The notes: generated from the sequence alone by a model not told the origin. A DNA stretch of 64,000 nt from Flavobacterium lacustre (GCF_027474525.2 NZ_CP114882.2:3224001-3288000), one strand, 5' to 3'. Shown: positions 20,106 through 28,134, counted from the first letter of the stretch. A program made the numbers and translations.

Positions 20106-20236
20106 ATTTGCTTAGCGGTTGCAAATATAGAACAAATGTTTGCTTTTGCAAAGAATTTTAAAAAAAATTTACTGCAAAATTACATCAAATCTCCTAAACT
20201 ATTGACTGCCAAATATCTTTCTACCGTAAAACCTTC
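20062..20236. repeat. attL: 175-bp perfect direct repeat, left copy
   Basis: Identical base for base to 29126-29300 (offset 9064). It begins within the anticodon stem of tRNA-His and contains the whole anticodon loop, the 5' half of the tRNA and its promoter. It ends with 57 bp equal to the 3' end of bshB1 (stop codon at 20180-20182 in complement). Identity stops abruptly on both sides. Confidence 0.97.
20122..20151 (-). promoter_or_regulatory. tRNA-His promoter, inside the attL repeat
   Basis: On the minus strand TTG (20149-20151), 19-nt spacer and TATATTTG (20122-20129) match the Bacteroidota consensus fully. An identical copy sits at 29186-29215. Confidence 0.7.
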
Positions 20237-20357
20237 AGCATATTATATAGCAATCAATAGCACTAAATTATCAGTATTGAAAATAAGGGAAAATCGAGTA
20301 ATTATTTACAAAAATTTTATAGGTGAAAATTTAGAAAAAAGAGTGCTTTTTTTACGA

Positions 20358-20377
20358 GTGTCACAAAAGTGTCACAA
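20358..20377 (+). promoter_or_regulatory. Paired GTGTCACAA repeats, candidate recombinase arm site (left)
   Basis: Two copies of GTGTCACAA spaced 11 bp apart, immediately before the chosen recombinase start codon. The right end has the same arrangement with GTGTCAAAA. Confidence 0.5.
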
Positions 20378-20378
20378 C

Positions 20379-21479
20379 ATGAGTTATGAATTTAAAAATT
20401 TGAAAAAAGTTAAGCTTGTCAACGGTAGAGTTGGAATATCCTTCTTCTATGATAACAAGAGGTATCGTTATTTTAATGGGAAAGCAATTGACGCCAATTT
20501 TCAACCAAACACCTGTAAAGAGAATCTAAAGGACAAACAGCTTGAATTGATGTTACAAGCTTTCTCTGAAAAATTAGAGAAAGGATGGCGTCCTAAAAAG
20601 GAAATCAAACCAAAAATGATTAAACCGATTGACATTAATCTCTATGAAGCTATCACATTAGCTTTTGAACAAAAAAAGAAAATGGAATACAGCCTTCGTT
20701 ATAAAAAAGACTTAACCTCTGCCTACAACAAAATCATAGAATACTTAATCTTAAAAGATTACAAAAGACTTTTGTTGAGTGAATTTGATGTGAGTATAAT
20801 AAAAGATTTGCTAAATCATATTAGTTCGTCCAAACGAGTACAGTTAAATTATAAACAAAACTATTCCTCCTTATTGACGGAATACTTTGAAAAGTACAAA
20901 TTAACCAATCCATTCCGGATTATCAAATTAGTCAAACAAGAAGAAGTACTACACAAGCCTATCAAAGATATAAAATTAGTATTTGAAGAATTAAGAGTTA
21001 CAAATACGAACTTACATATTTGCTGTTTATTAGCATATGGATGTTTATTACGACCACATAGAGAAATTAGAAATTTAAAATGGGGAGATTTTAATGATGA
21101 TTGTTCTTTCATAAGTCTTTCAGGCGCTCAAAACAAAGGCAAAAAAAATAGAATTGTTCCAATTCCTAAATTTGTGCAACAACATCTTAAAAAAAGAAAC
21201 GAAAAACATAATATCTTTACTGATTCACTCCAAGTATACAATGAAGATTACTTTAAAACATTGTGGGGTAGATATAAAAAAGAATCTGCGTTGATTAAAG
21301 AACATAATACCCTTTACAGCTTTAGGCATACAGGAGCTATAAATGTTTATGAAAAGACTGGCAGTTTAAGCAAACTACAGCAGGTCATGGGACACCGTAG
21401 TCTAAACACATCTCTAACCTATTTAAGAGGCTTAGGAGTAAAACAATTGACTGTGGAAGATATGCCAGAGCTAATGTAA
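20379..21479 (+). CDS. Tyrosine recombinase/integrase
   Basis: A 366-residue integrase starting at Met 20379 (MSYEFKNLKKVKLVNGRVG). The open frame continues 81 codons upstream, but those lie largely in attL, antisense to bshB1 and tRNA DNA, so I reject them. Layout: N-terminal arm-binding region, SAM-like core-binding domain (~130-220) and C-terminal catalytic domain with Arg in CLLRPHREIRNLKWGD, Arg in YSFRHTG, His in MGHRSLNTSLTY and the nucleophile Tyr. The first His of the usual HxxR box is Tyr. It adjoins attL and presumably catalyses integration into the tRNA-His anticodon region. Confidence 0.93.
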   Translation: MSYEFKNLKKVKLVNGRVGISFFYDNKRYRYFNGKAIDANFQPNTCKENLKDKQLELMLQAFSEKLEKGWRPKKEIKPKMIKPIDINLYEAITLAFEQKKKMEYSLRYKKDLTSAYNKIIEYLILKDYKRLLLSEFDVSIIKDLLNHISSSKRVQLNYKQNYSSLLTEYFEKYKLTNPFRIIKLVKQEEVLHKPIKDIKLVFEELRVTNTNLHICCLLAYGCLLRPHREIRNLKWGDFNDDCSFISLSGAQNKGKKNRIVPIPKFVQQHLKKRNEKHNIFTDSLQVYNEDYFKTLWGRYKKESALIKEHNTLYSFRHTGAINVYEKTGSLSKLQQVMGHRSLNTSLTYLRGLGVKQLTVEDMPELM

Positions 21480-21547
21480 AAATAAAACTCATCTTCAATA
21501 CTGATTTACTTGATGCAAAGCATAAGGACATAATTTCTTAAATTAGA

Positions 21548-21572
21548 AGCCCTGACAACTATTGTTGGGGCT
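21548..21572 (+). promoter_or_regulatory. Hairpin between recombinase and polymerase genes
   Basis: AGCCC-tga-CAAC-tatt-GTTG-GGGCT can fold with one bulge. No T-run follows, so it is not a typical terminator. It may stabilise or separate the two messages. Confidence 0.35.
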
Positions 21573-21591
21573 AAATAAAAATAACTAATTT

Positions 21592-21612
21592 TGTTAGAAC
21601 TAAATTCTAACA
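21592..21612 (+). promoter_or_regulatory. Perfect inverted repeat abutting the polymerase start codon
   Basis: TGTTAGAA-CTAAA-TTCTAACA has 8-bp perfect arms and ends 2 bp before ATG 21615. It could be an operator or a hairpin occluding translation initiation. Confidence 0.55.
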
Positions 21613-21614
21613 CG

Positions 21615-22991
21615 ATGAATCACTTGTATTGGAGAATACCGAGTTCAATTGACCTAGAAAGTCTCTTGGATAAATATCCGCCTAAGTTTAAAAGACCATA
21701 CAAGATTGATTACTTCTACTATTTTATCGAGTTGTTATGCGATATGATGGAATACAATGATTTAGATGGTAATGGTGGTTACGTCAATCTCAATGCCCAA
21801 CTAATGCAAAGCATCGTTCATAACTACAACGAATATTTGGACTACCTCTTGGAGCATAGAGTAATAAGAACAGATAAAAAATACATTCCTGGTGCTAAGT
21901 CCATGGGATATGTTCTTAACAAGCTAAATTATGATGCTGAAATAAAACAAATAGCAGTCAAATCCAGCGTGGTAAGAAAGAATAGGGCTAAGAAAAATAG
22001 AGCTTTAGGGCAAGAAATGAAAGCAACATGCACCAAGCACTCCTATTTGACAAAATGGTTCAATGAGAAGCTTCAAATTGATGCTGAAGGAGCTTATGCA
22101 AAGATTGAAGAACTGTTTCCCGAACTAACAGGTGCTATTAGAGGTGTTCGTAAAGGAAGGGCTAGTAGAGCAACTAAGAAATACTCGGCTAAATTAGCTG
22201 TTCAGAAGTTTGCAGCTGGGAATTTCTACTATAAGTTAGATGAAAACGTTGGACGATTCCATTCTAACCTAACCAACATCAAAAAGGAACTCAGAAACTT
22301 CATTACATACGACGGGAAGCCACTAGTTAACATTGACATCAAGAACTCTCAACCGTTATTAAGTACAATATTACTTGAGCCATCATTCTATGCTCTACAA
22401 AAAAAACCGCGATACATTAATATACATCAATTACCATCCTCCTTTAATTTACTAACAAATAATAATAAACATACCTACACAGATACTATCATTATGTTAG
22501 TAAAAGTTCTGCAATCATCTGATATAAAAGAATTTAATATTTATTCTTCAATAGCAAAGTCAGGTGATTTTTACCAGCAACTATCGAAGATAATGTATCC
22601 CAAGAGACCATTTGAAAAGGCAGAAATGAAAAAACTAACATACACAGTGTTCTTTTCAAATAATAGATCGATACAAGGTATGCATTATGCTTCTAAACGT
22701 GATTTTAGAAGAATATTTCCAGATATTTACAAAATATTCAGTGTAATAAAAAGAAAGAACCACAGAGCACTATCACATATTTTACAACGAATTGAAAGTG
22801 AAATAATGATTCAAAAAGCTTGTAAAAGAATCTCAATAGAACAACCAACTCTTCCAATTTTTACTATTCACGATAGTATTCTTACTACAGATGGTAATCA
22901 AGATTATGTTGAAAAAGTGATAATAGAGGAAGCGTTTAAATTAACTGGTTTGAAAGTTTCCCTTGGAAAAGAAATATTAAACCAAAAATAA
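21615..22991 (+). CDS. Family-A polymerase-like protein, resembling TV-Pol primase-polymerases of mobile elements
   Basis: A 458-residue protein (start MNHLYWRIPSS chosen over an upstream TTG). Seen: GRFHSNLTNIKKELR (~213-227), then NIDIKNSQPLL with Asp241 (motif A-like), KKLTYTVFFSN with Lys339/340 (motif B-like), and FTIHDSILTT with His419-Asp420 (motif C-like). This order and spacing match superfamily A polymerases, without the 3'-5' exonuclease and with little thumb. Established knowledge: a group named TV-Pol, found in bacterial mobile elements and some DNA viruses, shows this minimal core and was proposed to be a primase-polymerase. It follows the recombinase by 135 bp. Assignment is by motif reading only; biochemical activity is inferred. 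Confidence 0.7.
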   Translation: MNHLYWRIPSSIDLESLLDKYPPKFKRPYKIDYFYYFIELLCDMMEYNDLDGNGGYVNLNAQLMQSIVHNYNEYLDYLLEHRVIRTDKKYIPGAKSMGYVLNKLNYDAEIKQIAVKSSVVRKNRAKKNRALGQEMKATCTKHSYLTKWFNEKLQIDAEGAYAKIEELFPELTGAIRGVRKGRASRATKKYSAKLAVQKFAAGNFYYKLDENVGRFHSNLTNIKKELRNFITYDGKPLVNIDIKNSQPLLSTILLEPSFYALQKKPRYINIHQLPSSFNLLTNNNKHTYTDTIIMLVKVLQSSDIKEFNIYSSIAKSGDFYQQLSKIMYPKRPFEKAEMKKLTYTVFFSNNRSIQGMHYASKRDFRRIFPDIYKIFSVIKRKNHRALSHILQRIESEIMIQKACKRISIEQPTLPIFTIHDSILTTDGNQDYVEKVIIEEAFKLTGLKVSLGKEILNQK

Positions 22992-23380
22992 ATTGTGTGC
23001 GTGAAGTTGAAGTAGAATACACAACACCCCCTAAACCATCCTTTTTAACTAAAAACTAAATCCGGAAGCTATAATAGTAATATGGCATTAAGTTGGTTAT
23101 TTCGGGTATTTACAGCAAATCATTTAAAAAATTATTTTCCAAAATTTTTAACCAGTTTGGTTATTTTGGTCTGTACGTGATAACGAAGACTCCTTCCTAT
23201 AACAACCCCCTGGTGTAATTTTTACCTCCGATAGTACCCCAAAGTAAAAGTTTTTTTTAAATTATTTTACTCAAATGAGGAAAACCGTAAAGTATCTAAT
23301 ATTCAAATTTAGATTTTTGTTTTTAAATTAAAAGGGAAGCCGAAAACTATAAAGAGTAGGCAAATTAAATATTATTTAAA
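22992..23380. other. 389-bp gap after the polymerase gene, with a long hairpin
   Basis: No supported gene. At 23139-23169 an imperfect hairpin pairs CCAAAAT with ATTTTGG and AACC with GGTT. The region ends with the first copy of the leader motif (23266-23294). A replication origin beside the element's own polymerase is possible but unproven. Confidence 0.4.
23266..23294 (+). promoter_or_regulatory. 29-bp leader motif, copy 1
   Basis: Shares 28 of 29 bases with 24520-24548; the core is CAAATGAGGAAAACCGTAAA. It ends 86 bp before the start of the exported-protein gene at 23381. The ends (TTTAC and GTAAA) can pair. Confidence 0.6.
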
Positions 23381-24013
23381 ATGAAAAAATCATTATTTTT
23401 TAGCTTATTATTATGTTTTACTTTAACTAGTTACTCACAAAAACAAATTTTTGAAAGCTCAAACTTACTTACAGAAATTAAATTACACAAAACAGTGGCA
23501 ATTATACCATTTGAAGTTAAATTGACATACAGAAAGCAACCAAAAAACTTTAGTGCAGAAGCAAATAGAAATCAAGAAATTTCTATGTCTAAATCAATTC
23601 AATCAAGCATGTATACTTTTTTATTAAGAAAAAGAGAAGACTATTCAGTTTCATTTCAAGACGTTGATAGAACAAATATTTTATTGAAAAAAGCTGGAAT
23701 TGCAGATAAATTAGATGAATATACTAAAGATGAAATTGCTAAAATTTTAGGGGTTGACTCAATAATAAGTGGTGTTTTTGAAAATGAACAATCTAAATCT
23801 GAGGCTGGAGCGATTGCTTCTGCAATTTTATTTGGAGGGCTAGGAGGAAAAACTGGATCAGGTTCATTAACTATGGCAATTAATAATGGTCCAAACGGTG
23901 AATTATTATGGAGGTTTTTCAAAACAATGGATGATGGAATTGCTACTTCAACTGATGATATAGTTGAAAAAATGATGCGAAAAGTTTCTAGAAATTTTCC
24001 ATATCAAAAATAA
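23381..24013 (+). CDS. Exported protein of unknown function, possibly CsgG/TolB-like
   Basis: A 210-residue protein with a clear signal peptide (MKKSLFFSLLLCFTLTSYSQ). The mature part has VAIIPFEVKLTY early, a middle stretch where DEIAKILGVDSIISGVF follows a helix, a glycine-rich segment (SAILFGGLGGKTGSGS) and GELLWRFF. The pattern 'VAIIPF ... LGVDSIISG' recalls CsgG/TolB-N/GNA1162-type periplasmic domains. I do not recognise a specific family and assign no function. It is the first cargo gene, with the 29-bp leader motif upstream and a terminator downstream. Confidence 0.75.
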   Translation: MKKSLFFSLLLCFTLTSYSQKQIFESSNLLTEIKLHKTVAIIPFEVKLTYRKQPKNFSAEANRNQEISMSKSIQSSMYTFLLRKREDYSVSFQDVDRTNILLKKAGIADKLDEYTKDEIAKILGVDSIISGVFENEQSKSEAGAIASAILFGGLGGKTGSGSLTMAINNGPNGELLWRFFKTMDDGIATSTDDIVEKMMRKVSRNFPYQK

Positions 24014-24046
24014 GTACTATAAATTTTCTATCAAAAATATAAATGA

Positions 24047-24071
24047 AGGGGCTTTTAAGCCTCTTTGTTTA
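24047..24071 (+). terminator. Terminator after the 23381 gene
   Basis: GGGGCTT-tt-AAGCCTC followed by a T-rich run; one G:U pair. Confidence 0.55.
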
Positions 24072-24180
24072 TATTTTATTTTAAAATTTCTTAAATTATA
24101 ATGATTAAATATATTTTTTATTCTATTATGGAAATCAATAAGGCTATTATTTATTTCTCTCCCCCGATAATCTCCTCTTG

Positions 24181-24426
24181 TTATTGCTCAAGATGATTAA
24201 ATAAGTCGGAAACTTTTACTCCTAATGATTTAGTTATTTTGAGCATCGTAGAGACTTTCATTTCTTGTTTACCCTTAATGTACTTCCTAAGGTTCTCAAC
24301 ATCTATATCAGCATCGTGTGCCACCTCTCTCGTCTTTAAATTTTTCTCTTTAATAATCTCTAAAATACGCTTACCAAGAAGCAAGATCTCTTGATCCATT
24401 TCTGACTTTCTTACTCTTTTTTCCAT
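24181..24426 (-). CDS. XRE-family helix-turn-helix regulator
   Basis: An 81-residue single-domain DNA-binding protein. The helix-turn-helix reads LKTREVAHDADIDVENLRKYIKG, followed by MKVSTMLKITKSLGVKVSDLF, the usual last helices of Cro/C1-type XRE domains. It is the only minus-strand gene in the element and is divergent from the LamG lipoprotein gene (promoter at 24478). A role as element repressor or controller of the divergent cargo is plausible by position. An internal Met ten codons in could be the true start. Confidence 0.85.
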   Translation of the reverse strand: MEKRVRKSEMDQEILLLGKRILEIIKEKNLKTREVAHDADIDVENLRKYIKGKQEMKVSTMLKITKSLGVKVSDLFNHLEQ

Positions 24427-24477
24427 ACTGGAAAATTACTTTCAACCGATTTAAATTATATGATTGCATAAGCCTGA

Positions 24478-24508
24478 TTGTTTACAACCGTTTATTGTTT
24501 TATATTTG
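24478..24508 (+). promoter_or_regulatory. Promoter of the FN3/LamG lipoprotein gene
   Basis: TTG (24478-24480), 20-nt spacer and TATATTTG (24501-24508), a full consensus match. The predicted start lies only a few bases before the leader motif at 24520. Confidence 0.6.
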
Positions 24509-24519
24509 TCAAAAAAAAG

Positions 24520-24548
24520 TTTACCCAAATGAGGAAAACCGTAAAGTA
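24520..24548 (+). promoter_or_regulatory. 29-bp leader motif, copy 2
   Basis: One mismatch to copy 1 (position 6, C for T). It lies at the predicted 5' end of the transcript and ends 72 bp before ATG 24621. Confidence 0.6.
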
Positions 24549-24620
24549 ATAAAAATTAGACTTTTTATGTTTGTCATTCGGAATAATTTAAATAAGCATA
24601 TTTATAAAAACAAAAATTTT

Positions 24621-26006
24621 ATGAAAAAAATTATTACAATATTACTATTAATAGGATTGATTTATTCTTGCTCTACCAATACTGATTCTAATGGAAATTC
24701 TACAACATCAGTTGTACCAGTAGCCCCATCCAATTTAACTGTAACTCTTGCTTCTACAACTCAAATTAATCTTTCTTGGACAGACAACTCCACCAATGAA
24801 ACAGGATTTAAGATTGAGCGTAAAACAGGCATAGGAACTTATGCTGTTGTTGGAAGCTCAGTAACCGACATCACAACTTATAACGATACTAGTATATCGC
24901 CTGGTACAACTTATACTTACAGAGTATATTCAAATAATTCAGTTGGTAATTCACTAACTTATTCTAATGAGTTCACTATAACTACAACAAGCATAATAAA
25001 TCTTCCTAAATTAACTTCAACAGCTTTATCATTAATTACTAGTTCAACTGCTGTTTCAGGAGGTGTTATTTCTAATGATGGAGGAGCTTTAATAACAGCA
25101 AGAGGAGTTTGTTGGAGTACAAATACTAATCCTACTATTTCTTTGTCTACAAAAACAACCGATGGTACTGGAGCAGGTTTATTTACCAGTAATATAAAAG
25201 AACTTACAGCCAACACTACTTTTTACGTGAGGGCTTATGCAACAAATAGTGCTGGAACTGCTTATGGTAATGAATTAACATTATTAACTCAAATACCTGA
25301 TATTATTTCTGGCTTAGTTGCATATTATCCTTTTACGGGTAATTCAAATGATATTAGTGGTAATGCTAATAATGGTATTGTAACAAATGCAACGTTAACA
25401 AATGACAGATTCGGGAATTCAAATAAAGCATATTCATTTAATGGTTCTAGTAGTTATATAACAGTCCCTAATTCCAGTAGCCTTTCTGCTTCAACTTATC
25501 AATTGACAATTAGTGCTTGGGTAAAAATAAATCAATTCACTGGTAGTCCCAATAAAGCCGCATCTATAATTGATAAATCAGCTAGCACATCTGGTGACTG
25601 GGGGTTATTTTATCAAGATTTTGATGCTAATACTTTAGTTGAAAATATAAGATATGGGGGGTATTTAAGATATAATAATACTATATTGTCACAAGGTCTT
25701 CATACTAGTTCGGTGGCTTCATCAAATCATTGGGTGCATTTAGTTCTTACTGTAGATGGTAATTTAGGTACTAATTATTACATCAATGGTATTAATGAAA
25801 GTGCTGTTGGTAGTGGTGGTAACAATTTTTCTTTATGGCCAAATAGTGCTAATATGTTCATAGGTAAATCCGGCACCGTTAGTGGTAATTATTATAATTT
25901 TTTAGGGAGTAACTATAATTATTTCAATGGTGTTATAGATGATGTAAGAATTTATAATAGAGCACTAAATTCAAATGAAGTTAATTACTTATTCAATCAA
26001 AATTAA
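24621..26006 (+). CDS. Lipoprotein with fibronectin type III and LamG/concanavalin-like domains
   Basis: A 461-residue protein. The start is set at MKKIITILLLIGLIYSCS, a lipoprotein signal with lipobox Cys17; the longer frame runs into the promoter. Order: short linker; an FN3 domain (PSNLTVTLASTTQINLSWTD, ~36-125); a second Ig/FN3-like repeat of a kind common in Bacteroidota (GVCWSTNTNPTIS ... TFYVRAYATNSAGTAYGNE, ~128-222); then a LamG domain (~232-455; AYYPFTGNSNDISGN, ISAWVKI, DDVRIYNRALNSNEV). It is probably a surface adhesin or glycan binder, anchored by lipid. It is 4 bp from the next lipoprotein gene, so they form an operon. Confidence 0.85.
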   Translation: MKKIITILLLIGLIYSCSTNTDSNGNSTTSVVPVAPSNLTVTLASTTQINLSWTDNSTNETGFKIERKTGIGTYAVVGSSVTDITTYNDTSISPGTTYTYRVYSNNSVGNSLTYSNEFTITTTSIINLPKLTSTALSLITSSTAVSGGVISNDGGALITARGVCWSTNTNPTISLSTKTTDGTGAGLFTSNIKELTANTTFYVRAYATNSAGTAYGNELTLLTQIPDIISGLVAYYPFTGNSNDISGNANNGIVTNATLTNDRFGNSNKAYSFNGSSSYITVPNSSSLSASTYQLTISAWVKINQFTGSPNKAASIIDKSASTSGDWGLFYQDFDANTLVENIRYGGYLRYNNTILSQGLHTSSVASSNHWVHLVLTVDGNLGTNYYINGINESAVGSGGNNFSLWPNSANMFIGKSGTVSGNYYNFLGSNYNYFNGVIDDVRIYNRALNSNEVNYLFNQN

Positions 26007-26010
26007 TATT

Positions 26011-26721
26011 ATGAAAAAAATTATCTGTTTATCAAGCATTATATTTCTAATGTTACAATCTTGTTCTTCTGAAAGCGATTCAAGTAATCCACTTATTCAA
26101 GGAAAATTAAAAAAAATTACTAGTTCTAATTACAGTATAAATTACAATTATGATGCAAATGGAAGTTTAATTAGTTATGACGAAGCACTGGGTTCTAACA
26201 TTACTACAAAACATACTTTTATAAGAGACAGTAATGGTAAAATAACAAGTTACACTTACAATAATATTCAAAATAGTCCTATAACAATAACAACAAATTA
26301 TACACGTGATAGTAATAATAAGGTAGTATCAAGCGTTACAAAATATTCAGGAGCATCCAATCCAGATGAAACTAGAACATATGTTTACATAGGAAATTTA
26401 ACAACTCAAATAAATATTTCAGACGGTAGTAAAGATAGATATACTTTTGATAGCAATGGAAATCTTATAAAGATGGAAAACTTAGCTGTGAATTCAAATC
26501 AATGGAAAACATTTACAACAATGACATATGACAATATGAAAAATCCTATAGAATATGAAGATATTAATCCAATGGGAAACATTTTTATGTGCAATAATAA
26601 TATAATCTCAAACACTAATGCTAATGGTATACAATCTAAAACTTCTTATACCTATAATAATCAAAACGTGCCTATAAGTTCATTATTTCAAGGAATTCAA
26701 GTTAATTACTATTATAATTAA
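26011..26721 (+). CDS. Lipoprotein with YD-like repeats
   Basis: A 236-residue protein starting at MKKIICLSSIIFLMLQSCSS (lipobox Cys18). The mature part has repeated strands such as YNYDANGSLISYD, FDSNGNLIKME and YTYNNQNVPIS, reminiscent of short RHS/YD-repeat lipoproteins common in Bacteroidota. No toxin tail is present. It lies 4 bp after the FN3/LamG gene, so the two proteins may work together at the surface. Function unknown. Confidence 0.8.
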   Translation: MKKIICLSSIIFLMLQSCSSESDSSNPLIQGKLKKITSSNYSINYNYDANGSLISYDEALGSNITTKHTFIRDSNGKITSYTYNNIQNSPITITTNYTRDSNNKVVSSVTKYSGASNPDETRTYVYIGNLTTQINISDGSKDRYTFDSNGNLIKMENLAVNSNQWKTFTTMTYDNMKNPIEYEDINPMGNIFMCNNNIISNTNANGIQSKTSYTYNNQNVPISSLFQGIQVNYYYN

Positions 26722-27018
26722 AAAGTGTCTAATCGAAAATTTAATTTTAGTATTTTTTATGTCTGTACATACTAAAGTTTTCGTTCTTGGTATTGCATTT
26801 TCTGCACTAACAACATCTATTCCTCTTATTTTCTAGCAAATAAAAACATCTGTAAACCTCTTTTATAGAAAATATACCAAATTTTTGATAATAATTTTTC
26901 TTTATTAATTGGTACTTAAAAAAAATAGAGCAGAATGCAGCAATACTGATAAGAAACTTGATCATCCTATAAAATATAATCCAAAATAATGATTATAAAT
27001 GTTTTTCAAAAATATATT

Positions 27019-27126
27019 ATGAAAAATAAAGTAGTAATATTTATAGTTTTTACGTGTTTATTAATTTTAAATAGCTTTAAAATTAATAAGATTCATGCGA
27101 TGGAATGGGTAAATAATATTCGATAA
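27019..27126 (+). CDS. Possible 35-residue peptide with signal-like N-terminus
   Basis: ATG at 27019 opens a short frame, MKNKVVIFIVFTCLLILNSF followed by about 15 polar residues and a stop at 27126. The positive-then-hydrophobic start looks like an export signal, so this could be a truncated exported-protein gene or a small peptide. No other support; the surrounding 450 bp are otherwise empty. Confidence 0.3.
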   Translation: MKNKVVIFIVFTCLLILNSFKINKIHAMEWVNNIR

Positions 27127-27178
27127 ATCTAATTAGGTTGTGGATATAACCTTTTAATAAATAAAATGAAAAAAAATT

Positions 27179-27688
27179 ATGAAAAATATTAAAAAAATTG
27201 TTTGGTTTTTTATATTATTATCATCATTAGTTTCAAATGCTCAGAAAAATAAAAAAGTACCACAAAAGAAAAAAAACACATGCACTACATTTGTGTACAA
27301 TTTAACTACAGATAAAAGTACTATTAGAGACATTTGCTTTTTTGTTGAAATTGAAAGTCATTTCGATATGAATAGTGTTGGGAGAAAGTGGGAAAAAAAA
27401 TATGATTATTGGAAATTTAATGTTACCACATATGACAATGAAAAATTAAAGAAGTCAAATTTTAATGTGTCATTTTATATTTATGAGGATAACTCAGAAT
27501 TTACACAATACCATTGTATTTATGAGAATCATGAAATTAAAGCTTTAATTTATGATAAGACTAAAGGTTTATGGGAAATTCTTGTTCTTCAAAATGAGGA
27601 ATACAAGATATTGAGTTCATATTCTGGCTATCATTATACAAATGCTTTTAATATTAAAACAAGAACTTTAAATGATGGAGGTTATTAA
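27179..27688 (+). CDS. Exported protein of unknown function
   Basis: A 169-residue protein with a signal peptide (MKNIKKIVWFFILLSSLVSNAQ). It then has a Lys-rich linker and a mostly beta region with an aromatic-rich pattern (YDYWKFNVTTYD, FTQYHCIYENHEIKALIYD). I do not recognise the family. The composition is as AT-rich as the rest of the element. It is 47 bp before another small exported-protein gene and probably co-transcribed with it. Confidence 0.7.
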   Translation: MKNIKKIVWFFILLSSLVSNAQKNKKVPQKKKNTCTTFVYNLTTDKSTIRDICFFVEIESHFDMNSVGRKWEKKYDYWKFNVTTYDNEKLKKSNFNVSFYIYEDNSEFTQYHCIYENHEIKALIYDKTKGLWEILVLQNEEYKILSSYSGYHYTNAFNIKTRTLNDGGY

Positions 27689-27735
27689 TTTAAAAAATAT
27701 CTCATTGATCATAAAATTACAATAATAAAATATTT

Positions 27736-28134
27736 ATGAAAAAAATAATTTTTACAGGTTTATTCCTCCTTACAACTTTTAGTTATTCTCAATTTAATCA
27801 ATATGTTCCTCAACTTCCTATTAATACAATGAAGAATGTTGGAATTTCTAGACAAAAGATTTATGACCAAAGATATACTTGGATACAATCAAGAATAAGT
27901 GGTTTAATTGATGCAATTAATGATAACGTGAATGAAGATAATTTCCCTAGTTTAAACAATGAAGAAACAAGAAAATGGCTCAAAGCGGAATTAAATAAAT
28001 ACGTAAATTCATATGATCTTAGAAGTAGTGATTTTGCAGATAATTATCAATTCCAAAATATTGTTAATAATTTAAATAAAATTGAAATTAATATAGCGAA
28101 AAGATATGATTATCTTGTAGAGCATGAAGAATGA
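27736..28134 (+). CDS. Small exported protein of unknown function
   Basis: A 132-residue protein with a signal peptide (MKKIIFTGLFLLTTFSYSQ). The mature part is polar and mainly helical by appearance (YTWIQSRISGLIDAINDNVN, FQNIVNNLNKIEINIAKRYD). No family recognised. It is the last cargo gene before the GC-richer non-coding block. Confidence 0.7.
   Translation: MKKIIFTGLFLLTTFSYSQFNQYVPQLPINTMKNVGISRQKIYDQRYTWIQSRISGLIDAINDNVNEDNFPSLNNEETRKWLKAELNKYVNSYDLRSSDFADNYQFQNIVNNLNKIEINIAKRYDYLVEHEE

Noticed and set aside
19694..20161. ORF of 155 codons over the 21-bp array, with a 7-residue repeat protein
   Set aside because: All three frames are open because the unit is a multiple of three; the ORF also runs through the tRNA-His gene and its terminator.
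20136..20378. 81-codon N-terminal extension of the integrase frame
   Set aside because: It starts inside attL and its first part is antisense to tRNA-leader and bshB1 DNA; the integrase-like sequence begins only after Met 20379, which also follows the GTGTCACAA pair.
24181..24426. XRE protein considered as antitoxin of a toxin-antitoxin pair
   Set aside because: No small partner gene overlaps or adjoins it on the same strand; the neighbours are an exported-protein gene and a divergent lipoprotein gene.
26759..26836. 25-codon ORF MSVHTKVFVLGIAFSALTTS...
   Set aside because: Too short, with no promoter, terminator or recognisable relative; it could equally be chance in AT-rich DNA.
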